A DNA stretch of 64,000 nucleotides, taken from contig NZ_NJIF01000003.1 of assembly GCF_002209555.1 (NCBI RefSeq), forward strand, positions 744,001-808,000, written 5' to 3'. The position numbers were made by a program, and so were the translations under genes. Below the pieces are notes generated by a model, which was not told the DNA's origin, made no database searches, and saw nothing but the letters and a program-made list of their open reading frames with translations. Below, piece after piece: positions 1 to 8,439 of the stretch (position 1 is the stretch's first letter; the number at the start of each line of letters is the position of its first letter). The DNA is from Achromobacter insolitus (GTDB lineage Bacteria > Pseudomonadota > Gammaproteobacteria > Burkholderiales > Burkholderiaceae_B).

Positions 1-907
1 CCGCGTCGGCGCGCGCGAACTCCGCCTCCAGCAACGGTTCCAGCTCGGCGATGTTGGCCAGCCGATCCGAGTTGGTAATGAAGCGCGGATCGGTGATCAG
101 CTCGGGACGTTCCAGCACGTCCGCGCACAAACGTTCCCAGGTGCGCTGATTGGCCGCGCCTATCATGATGTAGCCTTGGCGCGTGCCGAAAGCCTGGTAT
201 GGCGCCGATACGCGATGGCGGCTGCCAGTGCCCTGCGGCACGGTGCCGTCGGCGAAGTACGCCGCCGCTTCCCACACGAACCAGGGCAGCCCGCATTCGG
301 CCAAGGCGATGTCGATGTGCTGGCCTTCGCCCGTCTTCATCTGGTGGATGCAGGCGGCCAGGATCGCGTAGACCGCCGTCAACCCCGCGCCCACGTCATA
401 GATGGCAATGCCCGACTTCAGCGGCCGGCCGCCGGGCTCGCCGGTCATGCTCATGATGCCGCTCATGCCCTGCGCCACCAGGTCGAAGCCGCCCTTGCCC
501 GCATAGGGACCGGAGTGGCCGTAGCCCGAAATCGAGCAATACACCAGGCGCGGGTTGATCCGCGAGAGCGTTTCGTAGTCCACGCCAAGCGACTTGGTCA
601 CGCCGACGCGGTAGTTCTCCACTACGACGTCCGCCCAGCGGGCCAGGTCGTACAACACCTCGCGGGCTTCGGGGTCCTTCAGGTTCAGCGCAATGCCCTG
701 CTTGTTGCGATTGATCTGCGCAAAACAGGTGGATTCGCCATTGACGTACGGCCCCATTTCGCGGGAATCGTCGCCAGCGCCGGTCTTCTCGACCTTGATG
801 ACCTCGGCGCCCAGGTCGGCCAGCACCATGGTGCAGTATGGGCCGGCCATGATCTGCGACAGGTCCAGGATCTTAATGCCGGCAAGGGGGGGTGCAGCTT
901 GCGTCAT
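1..907 (-). CDS. Class III (CaiB/BaiF) CoA-transferase, 3' end beyond the window
   Basis: This family moves coenzyme A between carboxylic acids in the cytoplasm. The 302 visible residues begin with the typical LAGIKILDLSQIMAGPYC stretch and then ADLGAEVIKVE. D171 in IYDVGAGL sits where the family has its catalytic aspartate (known from formyl-CoA transferase). The ATG at 907 opens the family-typical N-terminus, with only a weak ribosome site. The gene is open at the window edge, so the last roughly 100 residues are not visible. It follows the crotonase-fold gene by 28 bases on the same strand and is the last visible gene of the gabT-like operon. It probably activates the acid produced by that operon. 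The family call is firm; the substrate is unknown. Confidence 0.88.
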   Translation of the reverse strand, partial: MTQAAPPLAGIKILDLSQIMAGPYCTMVLADLGAEVIKVEKTGAGDDSREMGPYVNGESTCFAQINRNKQGIALNLKDPEAREVLYDLARWADVVVENYRVGVTKSLGVDYETLSRINPRLVYCSISGYGHSGPYAGKGGFDLVAQGMSGIMSMTGEPGGRPLKSGIAIYDVGAGLTAVYAILAACIHQMKTGEGQHIDIALAECGLPWFVWEAAAYFADGTVPQGTGSRHRVSAPYQAFGTRQGYIMIGAANQRTWERLCADVLERPELITDPRFITNSDRLANIAELEPLLEAEFARADA

Positions 908-935
908 ATGCAGTCCGTCTTGGGTCGGGGCCGCT

Positions 936-1709
936 TCAGCGGCCGATGAATTCGGGGATGCGCTTGGCGGCGAAGGCCTCGCGGCCGCGCCGGTAGTCCT
1001 CGGTGCCGAAGCAGGCGTAGGCTTCGCCACGCTCTTGCGGGCTCAGCGCGCGCCCTTCGCGCAGCTGGCTCACGAAGCGTTTGTGCCAACGGTTCACCAG
1101 CGGCGCCGACGAGGCGATACGGCGGGCGGTGGCATAGGCTTGCTCGGCCACGCGCTCATCGTCCACGACGCGGCTCAACAGCCCCTTGGACATGGCCTCG
1201 TCGGCGCCAAAGATATTCCCTTCCAGCAGGATCTCCAGCACGCGCGCGGCGCCGACCACGCTGATCAGGTCGGCCAGTTCCTGGTGGTCCACGGTCAACC
1301 CGATCCGGTTCACCGGAATGCCGTAGCGGCTGTTGCGTCCGCCGATGCGGATATCGCACAGGGCGGCCAGCTCCAGCCCGCCCCCGACGCACACGCCTTC
1401 GATGCAGGCAACCGTGGGATGGCGCAAATGCTTGAGCGTGTCGGTCATGGACAAGGTGAAGAGCGCATACTCGGCCGCCTGCGCCGCTCCGTCCCGGTCT
1501 TCCTCGAAGCCGCCGATGTCGCTGCCGGCGCAGAAAGCGCCGCCGGCGCCGCGCAGCACCACGCAACGCACCGCGTCGTCGGCGTCCAGCTCCCGCATGA
1601 CGCGGCCGAATTCCCGGTACATGTCCAGCGTGAACGCATTGCGCTTTTCCGGGCGGTTCATCAGCACGGTGGCCACGCCGTCCGTATCGCGGCTCAGGTC
1701 TATGCTCAT
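936..1709 (-). CDS. Enoyl-CoA hydratase/isomerase (crotonase) family protein
   Basis: A 257-residue single-domain crotonase-fold protein. The CoA-binding and oxyanion-hole regions are visible (FCAGSDIGGF near residue 60 and GVCVGGGLELA near 106-115). E113 in GGGLELA matches the first catalytic glutamate of enoyl-CoA hydratase, but the second position (E in FGQPE of the classical enzyme) is V133 in YGIPVNRIG. The reaction may therefore be isomerisation, hydrolysis or another crotonase chemistry rather than simple hydration. Its ATG overlaps the stop codon of the upstream M29-like gene by four bases (ATGA), suggesting translational coupling. It belongs to the FCD-regulated operon. Confidence 0.85.
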   Translation of the reverse strand: MSIDLSRDTDGVATVLMNRPEKRNAFTLDMYREFGRVMRELDADDAVRCVVLRGAGGAFCAGSDIGGFEEDRDGAAQAAEYALFTLSMTDTLKHLRHPTVACIEGVCVGGGLELAALCDIRIGGRNSRYGIPVNRIGLTVDHQELADLISVVGAARVLEILLEGNIFGADEAMSKGLLSRVVDDERVAEQAYATARRIASSAPLVNRWHKRFVSQLREGRALSPQERGEAYACFGTEDYRRGREAFAAKRIPEFIGR

Positions 1710-2686
1710 GCCGCCTCCTCCAGGCGCAAGTCCGTGCCTTGCAGCACGACCTTGCCGTCCAGTTCGAGTGTGGCCTCGGTCACGATGGTGTCGTAATGCG
1801 CCGCTGCCTTGACGGTGCCGCCGATATAGGCGCTGGTGCCCAGCGCCAGCTGGATGGATCCGTAGACGGATTCATCCGACAGCATGGTGCCGTCCAGCTG
1901 GCAGCGCGGGTTCATGCCCACGCCCAGTTCGCCCAGGTTGTAGACCTGGGGGTCGTTGAAGCTGGCCAACAGGTCGCGGAACTGGCGCGCCACGGCTCCG
2001 CCCTCGATGGCCACCGCCATGCCCTTCTCCATATGGATGCGCACAGGCTCGTCGCGGATCAACGATACGCCCGGTATGCTGGCGTTGACCACGATCACGC
2101 CTTCCGCCGTGCCCTCCACTGGCGCCAGGCTGGACTCCAGGCAGTAGCCCGCCGAAATGTCCGTGGTGTTGGCGAAGCCGTGCAGGGCCCGCCCCCGGCG
2201 GCCGGCGATGCTCATGGTCACGTCCGTGCCGAGCTCGCTGGTGACGCGGGCCGTATCGGCGCGGGTCAGCGCGTCGGCCAGGCCCTGGATCTGCGGACGC
2301 AGCGCGTCGAAGTCGGCCTCCCAGCCTTCCGCCAGAAAGAAGTCGGGCAAATGCGATTCCGGCAGCACGATCACGCCAACCCCGGCACGCGTGGCCTGCT
2401 GCCGCGCATCGGTATGCGCGGCGTTGGCGCGCGTCAGAGCGATGACCAGATCGGCTGCCTGCATGGCCTGGGCCACCACGGGCGACAGTTGCCGGCCGTG
2501 ACGCGCCGACCCGGCAATCTGCAACAGGTGCAGGCCGGCGCCCGCCTCGTCCACCGCGATGGCCAGGGGCTCGACGTTGTGGTGGGTATGCAGGTCATAC
2601 AGCACCAGCACTTCCATCCCGGGCCGGGCCGCGCCCAACTGGCTGACCACCTTGCGCGCATTCTTCAGTTTCAACAGCGTGTGCAT
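1706..2686 (-). CDS. M29 aminopeptidase-like / NicX-like metalloenzyme
   Basis: A 326-residue protein related in its C-terminal half to M29 metallopeptidases (aminopeptidase T/S), a fold also used by the ring-cleaving dioxygenase NicX. Visible family elements are E191 in PVEGTAEG, E253 in NLGELGVGMNP and the H297-x-D299 pair in AAHYDT. The position where M29 enzymes usually show His before A-L-G is Q279 (SIQLALG). One metal ligand therefore appears changed. The ATG at 2686 is chosen because GAGGAG lies just upstream and because a longer reading frame would run into the preceding gene. It starts 10 bases after the aminotransferase stop. Whether it is an amidase, a dioxygenase or a non-catalytic relative cannot be told from sequence. 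Confidence 0.6.
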   Translation of the reverse strand: MHTLLKLKNARKVVSQLGAARPGMEVLVLYDLHTHHNVEPLAIAVDEAGAGLHLLQIAGSARHGRQLSPVVAQAMQAADLVIALTRANAAHTDARQQATRAGVGVIVLPESHLPDFFLAEGWEADFDALRPQIQGLADALTRADTARVTSELGTDVTMSIAGRRGRALHGFANTTDISAGYCLESSLAPVEGTAEGVIVVNASIPGVSLIRDEPVRIHMEKGMAVAIEGGAVARQFRDLLASFNDPQVYNLGELGVGMNPRCQLDGTMLSDESVYGSIQLALGTSAYIGGTVKAAAHYDTIVTEATLELDGKVVLQGTDLRLEEAA

Positions 2687-2696
2687 GGTGCGCTCC

Positions 2697-4055
2697 TCAG
2701 GCTGCTTGCGTGGCCCGGGCGTCGGCGACGCGCTGGGCATCCGCCACCGCGCGTTCGAGGATGTCCAGGCCACGTGCCAACTCCCCGTCCGTAATGGAAA
2801 GCGGCGCCAGGAAACGGATCACATTGCCGTAAAAGCCCGCCTTCACCAGTACCAGTCCGCCCTGATAGGCGACCTGCACGATATGCGCCGCCAGATCGCC
2901 CGCGGGACTGGCGTCGCCATTGCCGCGGACCACCTCGAACGCCACCATGGCGCCCAGGCCGCGCACATCGCCAACGATGCCGAACCGGCCGGCCCAATCA
3001 TCAAAGCGCGCGCGCACCCGTCCGCCCACGTCTCGGGCCCGCGCCGCGTAGTCCTCGCGCCGCATAACCCCGATGGTGGCAAGCGCGGCGGCGCAAGCCA
3101 GCGGATTGCCGCCATAGGTTCCGCCCAGGCCACCCACGGCAGGCGCGTCCATCAGATCGGCCCTCCCCACCAGCGCTGCTATCGGCAGGCCGCCGCCCAG
3201 CGACTTGGCCAGGGTGTACAGGTCCGCCTCGATACCGGCGTGCTGCGTGGCGAACCATTCCCCGGTGCGGCAAAAGCCCGACTGGATCTCGTCGGCGATC
3301 AGCACGATGCCGTGGCGGGTGCAGTAGGCCCGCAGCGCCCGCAGGAAGGCGGGCGGCGCGTCATGGAAACCGCCCTCGCCCTGCACCGGCTCGATGATCA
3401 CCGCGGCCACCTGTTCCGGGGTGATCTCGGTTTCAACCAGGCGGCGGAATTCATTGAAAGCGGCTTCGGCGCAATCGGCTTCGCTGAGCCCCGACCGGTA
3501 ACGCACGGGAAACGGCGCGCGGTAGACCTCGGACGCGAAAGGCCCGAAACCGGTCTTGTACGCGGGCGCCTTGGCCGTCAGGGACAGCGCCATGTAGGTG
3601 CGGCCGTGAAAGGCGTTTTCGAACGCCACCACCGCCTGCCTGCCGGTCGCGCGGCGCGCCACCTTGATCGCGTTTTCCACGGCTTCGGCTCCCGTGGTCT
3701 GCAGCATGGCTTTCTTCGGCCAGGACCCAGGCACGAGCTCAACCAGCGCCTCGGCCAATTCGATGTATTCGGGATACATGACGATGTTGAAGCAGGTGTG
3801 CAGGTAGCGCGCCGCCTGCGCCTGAACCGCCGCCACCACCTCGGGGTGCGCATGGCCCACGTTCAGGGTGCCGATGCCGCCGGCGAAATCGACATAGTCA
3901 TGCCCATCCAGATCGGTCAGCGTGGCGCCGCGGGCATTGGCCGCGAACACCGGAGGCCCGTTGGCCACGCCCAGGGCGACGGCGGCGTTGCGCCGGGCGA
4001 GGTATGCCTGGCACTGCGGACCGGGAAGTTGAGGGGACTGCACGGCGTCTTTCAT
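2697..4055 (-). CDS. gabT: Class III aminotransferase, 4-aminobutyrate aminotransferase-like
   Basis: A PLP-dependent enzyme that transfers the omega-amino group of 4-aminobutyrate or a similar amine to 2-oxoglutarate, giving a semialdehyde. The 452 residues show TTGAEAVENAIK (residues 120-131), FHGRT, IEPVQGEGG (221-229), the PLP-ring aspartate D255 in IADEIQSG, and the Schiff-base lysine K284 in LAKSLGGG. Length is normal for GabT. It is the first gene of a four-gene minus-strand operon, read from a promoter at 4103-4132 and divergent from an FCD-type regulator. The combination with CoA-transferase and crotonase genes suggests the true substrate may differ from GABA. Confidence 0.85.
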   Translation of the reverse strand: MKDAVQSPQLPGPQCQAYLARRNAAVALGVANGPPVFAANARGATLTDLDGHDYVDFAGGIGTLNVGHAHPEVVAAVQAQAARYLHTCFNIVMYPEYIELAEALVELVPGSWPKKAMLQTTGAEAVENAIKVARRATGRQAVVAFENAFHGRTYMALSLTAKAPAYKTGFGPFASEVYRAPFPVRYRSGLSEADCAEAAFNEFRRLVETEITPEQVAAVIIEPVQGEGGFHDAPPAFLRALRAYCTRHGIVLIADEIQSGFCRTGEWFATQHAGIEADLYTLAKSLGGGLPIAALVGRADLMDAPAVGGLGGTYGGNPLACAAALATIGVMRREDYAARARDVGGRVRARFDDWAGRFGIVGDVRGLGAMVAFEVVRGNGDASPAGDLAAHIVQVAYQGGLVLVKAGFYGNVIRFLAPLSITDGELARGLDILERAVADAQRVADARATQAA

Positions 4056-4102
4056 TGCCCTGGGCTCCTTGGATGAGTGGGGTACGGCGACGAAGTGAAG
4101 TC

Positions 4103-4132
4103 ACTATATTCTTGTGCGTTTTATTGTGTCAA
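4103..4132 (-). promoter_or_regulatory. Sigma-70-type promoter of the gabT-like operon
   Basis: Read on the minus strand, TTGACA (4127-4132) is followed by 18 bases and TATAGT (4103-4108). This is close to consensus and 48 bases ahead of the aminotransferase start codon. It is the best promoter match in this divergent region. Confidence 0.65.
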
Positions 4133-4156
4133 TGCTAATTTACAAACTCGCATCCT

Positions 4157-4172
4157 AAATTGTGCACAATTT
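4157..4172. promoter_or_regulatory. Perfect 16-bp palindrome, candidate FCD-regulator operator
   Basis: AAATTGTGCACAATTT is a perfect palindrome. FadR/FCD-type GntR regulators often bind short sites of the form TTGT-NN-ACAA, which this contains. It lies 24 bases upstream of the -35 box of the gabT-like promoter and about 50 bases upstream of the regulator's start codon, so it could control both directions. Confidence 0.6.
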
Positions 4173-4221
4173 TGCGTTCAAAAAAATGATATGCTTTCCG
4201 CCACTCAACCCAGGTGCCTAC

Positions 4222-4920
4222 ATGCCCAATAAACGCGCGACTGCCTCTGCTGACGCCGCCGCCCGCGAAACACGCAAAGCGGCTTCCACCCACGAAGTCA
4301 TACTGGATATGCGGGAACGCATTGCCTCGCAGGCCTTGCTGCCTGGCACCCGCGTGCCGGAAGAAGACCTGGCCCAGGCCTACGACATCCCGCGCGCCAA
4401 GGCGCGCGAAGTGCTGGCAACGCTGGAAGACCGTGCACTGGTCGAACGCGTACCCAACAAGGGTGCCGTGGTGGCCCTGGTCGACATGGAAACGACATAC
4501 CGCCTGTATCAGGTGCGCGAAGCGCTGGACGGTCTGGCGGTGCGGCTGGCCATGGCCAATGCCACGCCCGCCGATTGGGAAGCCATGCAGGCCCTGCTGG
4601 GCGAACCTTTCGAGCAAAGCCTGAAGAGCGGCGACATCGAAGCCCACGTCGCCACGATCGAGCAGTTCCGCAACCACATCAAGGAACTGGCGCGCAATCC
4701 CGTCTTGAGCGACATGATCGAACGCATCTACGACCGCACCCGCGTGTCGATGCGCCGGGTAGCCCTGCTGCCCGGCCGCTCAGAAATGGGAATCAAGCAA
4801 TACCGCGCCCTGCTGGACGCAATGGTCCGCGGCGACGCCGACGAGGCTGAACGCTGCGTGCGCGAACTGAATGGCAGCGCCCGCGACTACATCGAGCGCT
4901 ACAAGAACTATGTAATCTGA
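4222..4920 (+). CDS. GntR-family transcriptional regulator, FCD ligand domain
   Basis: A 232-residue DNA-binding regulator. The N-terminal third is a winged helix (ILDMRERIASQALLPGTRV, then EEDLAQAYDIPRAKAREVL and LVERVPNKGAVV). The rest is an FCD-type all-helical ligand domain, with FRNHIKELARNP resembling its metal/ligand-binding helix. The ATG at 4222 is preferred over an in-frame ATG at 4162 because AGGTG lies six bases before it and because the upstream one lies inside the 4157-4172 palindrome. It is divergent from the gabT-like operon and most likely senses a substrate or intermediate of it. Confidence 0.85.
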   Translation: MPNKRATASADAAARETRKAASTHEVILDMRERIASQALLPGTRVPEEDLAQAYDIPRAKAREVLATLEDRALVERVPNKGAVVALVDMETTYRLYQVREALDGLAVRLAMANATPADWEAMQALLGEPFEQSLKSGDIEAHVATIEQFRNHIKELARNPVLSDMIERIYDRTRVSMRRVALLPGRSEMGIKQYRALLDAMVRGDADEAERCVRELNGSARDYIERYKNYVI

Positions 4921-4922
4921 TC

Positions 4923-4947
4923 CGGCCGGCCCCTTGCGGGCCGGCCG
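4923..4947. terminator. GC-rich hairpin between convergent genes
   Basis: CGGCCGGCCC and GGGCCGGCCG form a perfect 10-bp stem around a CTTGC loop, directly after the regulator stop and before the stop of the convergent ankyrin gene. There is no T-tract, so it is terminator-like rather than a textbook intrinsic terminator. Confidence 0.45.
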
Positions 4948-4963
4948 CCGGCACGCCCGCGCC

Positions 4964-5851
4964 TCAGGGCGCCGCAGGTTCGTCGTAATTGTTGAGCTTG
5001 ACGCCGGATACGCCCTGGACGCTGGAAGACGCCGCCGGGGCCTTTTGCTCCCCGGCCGGAGCCGGCGTTGGCGCCGACGCGCCCTGTGGCGCCGCGGCCG
5101 CCCCCGCCACTGCTCCAGCCTCGGCGCCTTCCTCGGCGGGCCGCGTGGCCCGCAGCCTGCGGCGGGACTCTTCCTGCTGCGCGATCAGCTTGTCCAATTC
5201 GCCGGCCAGCGCCGTGGATTTGCCCGTGCGGGCCCAATCGGCCGCGGTCTGGCCCTTGGTATCACGGGTGCCCACGTCCGCCCCCGCCTTCAGCAGCAGA
5301 TCGACCATGGGTTTACGGCCCGACAGCGCCGCCATCATCAAGGGCGTTTCACCATTGGGAGCCGGCGCATTGGCCATGGCTTGGTGCGCCAACAGCAAGC
5401 GCGCCATCTCCAGTTGCCCCTTCGACGCCGCGTAGTGCAGCGGCGTCCAGCCCAGGCGGTTGACCTGGGCGCCGCGCGCGATCAGCTTCTTGGCCCGCTC
5501 GATCTGGCCGGCAATGGCCAAGTACATCAAAGGCGTCTCGCCCGCGGGATTCTCGGCATTCACATCGGTGCGTTTATCCGCGGCGATCACATCGAACACC
5601 TTCCAGGCGCCGTCCACCACCGCGCGCATCAACGCCGGCTGGCCATTCTTGTAGCGCACGTTCGGGTCCTCGCCGCGCGCCAGCAGCGCCTTGATGTCGT
5701 CCGGGTAATCATTGGCGACATAGACCCACCAGTCGGCAGGGTTGGCGGCTTGCGCGACGGCCGGGCTGGCGAGCCCTACGGCCAGCGCCAGCAGCGCCCC
5801 ACGGCAGCACGACAAGACGAACTTCTGGGCGGAGGCGTTGCGGGAAGCCAT
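4964..5851 (-). CDS. Exported ankyrin-repeat protein
   Basis: A 295-residue protein with a Sec signal peptide (hydrophobic residues about 18-33, likely cut at AQA|AN, after residue 35). About five ankyrin repeats follow, with units such as GETPLMYLAIAGQIERAKKL, GWTPLHYAASKGQLEMARLL and GETPLMMAALSGRKPMVDLL. The last 80 residues are Ala/Pro/Glu-rich and of low complexity. Ankyrin repeats mediate protein-protein contacts, so this is probably a periplasmic binding or inhibitor protein; the partner is unknown. It starts 38 bases downstream of the tatD stop on the same strand, so the two could be cotranscribed. Confidence 0.8.
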   Translation of the reverse strand: MASRNASAQKFVLSCCRGALLALAVGLASPAVAQAANPADWWVYVANDYPDDIKALLARGEDPNVRYKNGQPALMRAVVDGAWKVFDVIAADKRTDVNAENPAGETPLMYLAIAGQIERAKKLIARGAQVNRLGWTPLHYAASKGQLEMARLLLAHQAMANAPAPNGETPLMMAALSGRKPMVDLLLKAGADVGTRDTKGQTAADWARTGKSTALAGELDKLIAQQEESRRRLRATRPAEEGAEAGAVAGAAAAPQGASAPTPAPAGEQKAPAASSSVQGVSGVKLNNYDEPAAP

Positions 5852-5889
5852 GGCGATCCTATAAATTACTTTAAATAAATCAGCTTAAA

Positions 5890-6660
5890 TTACTTCTTTA
5901 TCTTATTGAAAAGATTAAAGAAATTTTCCGTAGAAGCTCGTGCCACATCTGCCACGGGTATGCCTCGGAGATCCGCGATCTTCTCGGCGACGTGGATTAC
6001 CTTGGAAGGATCGTTCAGCTTGCCCCGGTAAGGCACAGGCGCCAAATAGGGGGAATCGGTCTCGATCAGCAGCCGGTCCAGCGGCACTTTGGCGGCAACT
6101 TCGTGCACGATCTGCGCGTTCTTGAAGGTCACGATGCCCGACAGGGAAATATAGAAATTCTGGTCCAGCGCGGCCTGGGCGACTTCCCAGGTTTCGGTGA
6201 AACAGTGCATGACGCCGCCGACCTCGGCGGCACGTTCTTCGCGCAGCATGCGCACGGTGTCCTCGGCGGACGAGCGCGTGTGCACGATCAGGGGCAGGCC
6301 CGTGTCGCGCGCCGCGCGAATATGGCTGCGAAAGCGCTCGCGCTGCCAATCCAGCGGCTCGGACAGGCGGTAATAGTCCAAGCCGGTCTCGCCTATGGCC
6401 ACCACCTTCGGATGTTCCGACAGCCGCGCCAGCTCTTCAGGGCTGGGATCCGGGGTGTCTTCATAATCGGGATGCACGCCCACGGAGGCCCACAGGTTGG
6501 CATGCGGTTCGACCAGCGACATAAGGCCAGGCCATTCCGGCATGTTGACGCTGACGACCAGCGCGTGCGTCACCTGGTTGGCGGCCATCCGGTCGAGAAT
6601 GGCCGGCAGGTCGGCAGCCAGCTCGGGAAAGTTCAAATGGCAGTGGGAATCGACGTACAT
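5890..6660 (-). CDS. tatD: TatD-family metal-dependent hydrolase/DNase
   Basis: A 256-residue TIM-barrel metal-dependent hydrolase; family members act as DNases in DNA repair or turnover. Metal-binding positions are in place: H6/H8 in DSHCHLNF, E91 in AIGETGLDYY, a His in LIVHTRSSAED, a His in GVMHCFTETW and the Asp in ETDSPYLAP. The length is normal. It follows holB on the minus strand after a 67-base gap. The tmk-holB-tatD order is common in Proteobacteria, although the pilZ gene often found between holB and tatD is absent here. Confidence 0.92.
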   Translation of the reverse strand: MYVDSHCHLNFPELAADLPAILDRMAANQVTHALVVSVNMPEWPGLMSLVEPHANLWASVGVHPDYEDTPDPSPEELARLSEHPKVVAIGETGLDYYRLSEPLDWQRERFRSHIRAARDTGLPLIVHTRSSAEDTVRMLREERAAEVGGVMHCFTETWEVAQAALDQNFYISLSGIVTFKNAQIVHEVAAKVPLDRLLIETDSPYLAPVPYRGKLNDPSKVIHVAEKIADLRGIPVADVARASTENFFNLFNKIKK

Positions 6661-6727
6661 GATGAGTCTGGATACAAGTGCCGCGGCGCCGCGCCCATGG
6701 CCGGGTCAGCGCCGCAGGATCTAAGGC

Positions 6728-7819
6728 TTACGCCAGGCAGGATAGCACCACGCGCTGCAAGGTCGCGTGGGCGAAAAGCTTGGCGTTCAGGGGATGGGTG
6801 GCAAGCGCGCGTTGCCGCGTGAGCCAGCGCGCGGCCTCGGCCACCTTGGCGGGGTTCATGCGCGCAGCGACCTGAGCGACGGCGCTGGCCAGGGCCGGAA
6901 AATAGCGTGCGGGCGCCCCCGCGCTGGCCAGCATCAGGTCCGTGTACAAACGCTGCAAGGTATCGATCCACTCACTGGCCGCCACCTTTTCCAAGGCCTC
7001 GGCCAATGTCCCCACGTCGGGCGTCTGGCCCTTGGACAGCGGCCCGACCAATTGCGTCAGCCAAGGGGGGCACGCGGCCTCGCTCGATTGCGCCAGCCTC
7101 AGCGCCGCCAGGGGCGCGCCGCCCGCCGCGGCCAACCATTCGCGGGCGGGCTCCACATTCTGGTCGCGCAGCCATTGCAGCGCGGTGTCCGGATCGGGCG
7201 CGGGCAGCGGCAAGCGGCGGCAGCGCGACACCAGAGTGGGCAAAAGACGGTCCGGCGCATCCGCGACCAGCAGGAACACCGTGTGCGGCGGCGGCTCTTC
7301 CAGCACCTTGAGCAAGGCGTTGGACGACACCACGTTCAGCGCATGGGCCGGGTACAGCAGCGCCACGCGCCAGCCGCCGCGATGCGTGGCGGTGTTGAAC
7401 CAGGATTCCAGCGAGCGGATCTGGTCGATGCGTATTTCCTTGGACGGCGCGCGCTTGGCCGTCCCCGTGGCGGGCTCGGCGTCCTCCGCCGGCTCGGCGG
7501 CATCAGCGCCCTCCTCCACGGCCACGGCCTCGGGCCGGATGCGGCGCAGGTCGGGATGGTTGCCGCTGGCGAACCAGGCACAGGCGGCGCAATGGCCGCA
7601 GGCCAGCCCGTTGGCGGGGGTTTCGCAAAGCAGGCTGGCCGCTGCTGCGACGGCAAAGTCCAGTTTGCCGATGCCAGCCAATCCGTGGATCAGCCAGGCG
7701 TGCGCGAAACGCTCGCGGTTGCCCAGCCAGTTCCGTGCCGTCTCGGCCTGCCAGGGCAGGAACTGGGGCGCTTGGGAGGGCTGCTCGTCCTCGTCTTTGG
7801 CAGCGCGGGTCGCGTTCAT
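6728..7819 (-). CDS. holB: DNA polymerase III delta' subunit
   Basis: The clamp-loader subunit of the replicative polymerase, 363 residues. It has a P-loop-like GLAGIGK near residue 47, a four-cysteine zinc module (C of LLCETPAN, then ACGHCAAC) and the sensor-1 SRC motif in [11 protein letters not shown] stretch near residues 110-125 is rich in Ala and Glu and looks like an insertion relative to compact homologues. The start overlaps the tmk stop by four bases, so the two are probably translated together from the mltG-tmk-holB operon. Confidence 0.92.
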   Translation of the reverse strand: MNATRAAKDEDEQPSQAPQFLPWQAETARNWLGNRERFAHAWLIHGLAGIGKLDFAVAAAASLLCETPANGLACGHCAACAWFASGNHPDLRRIRPEAVAVEEGADAAEPAEDAEPATGTAKRAPSKEIRIDQIRSLESWFNTATHRGGWRVALLYPAHALNVVSSNALLKVLEEPPPHTVFLLVADAPDRLLPTLVSRCRRLPLPAPDPDTALQWLRDQNVEPAREWLAAAGGAPLAALRLAQSSEAACPPWLTQLVGPLSKGQTPDVGTLAEALEKVAASEWIDTLQRLYTDLMLASAGAPARYFPALASAVAQVAARMNPAKVAEAARWLTRQRALATHPLNAKLFAHATLQRVVLSCLA

Positions 7820-8439
7820 GCCGACTGCCCCAGGAGTTCGCGTAGCCCTGCCTCGAGCCCAGCCCGGACCTGGGCGATGGACTGAGTCGAATCGACGATG
7901 CGGATGCGCGACGGATCAGCCGCGGCACGCGCATGGTAGGCCTCGCGGGTACGCTCGAAGAAGGCCGCGCCCTCGCGCTCGAAGCGGTCGGGTTCGCGCG
8001 CATCGGCCAGCCGGGCGCGCGCCACCTCCAGCGGCACATCGAAAAGCCAGGTGCGGTCGGGCTGGCCCGCCTGCATCCAGCTTTCCAGCGTGGCCACGCG
8101 CGCCGCGCCCAGGCCGCGGCCGCCGCCCTGGTAGGCATAGGTGGCATCGGTGTAACGGTCACAGACCACCCAGGCGCCCCGCGCCAATGCCGGCTCAATG
8201 ACCTGATGCAGATGTTCGCAGCGTGCCGCAAACATCAAGAGGGTCTCGGTATCCAGCCCCATGGCGTCGGTTAGCAGCAAGGCGCGAAGCTTCTCGCCCA
8301 GCGGCGTGCCGCCGGGTTCACGGGTGGATACTACGTCCAGGCCCTGCGCGCGCAGGAAGTCGGCGATCCAGACGGTATGCGTGCTCTTGCCCGCGCCGTC
8401 CACGCCCTCCAGCGTGATAAAGCGTCCGCGCGTGGTCAT
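7816..8439 (-). CDS. tmk: Thymidylate kinase
   Basis: Phosphorylates dTMP to dTDP in the cytoplasm. The 207 residues begin [20 protein letters not shown], which holds the P-loop GVDGAGKS. The DR(Y/H) motif is at [19 protein letters not shown]. The frame is open far upstream, but the ATG at 8439 is the only one giving the conserved N-terminus. It overlaps the mltG stop by four bases. The length matches the family. Confidence 0.95.
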   Translation of the reverse strand: MTTRGRFITLEGVDGAGKSTHTVWIADFLRAQGLDVVSTREPGGTPLGEKLRALLLTDAMGLDTETLLMFAARCEHLHQVIEPALARGAWVVCDRYTDATYAYQGGGRGLGAARVATLESWMQAGQPDRTWLFDVPLEVARARLADAREPDRFEREGAAFFERTREAYHARAAADPSRIRIVDSTQSIAQVRAGLEAGLRELLGQSA

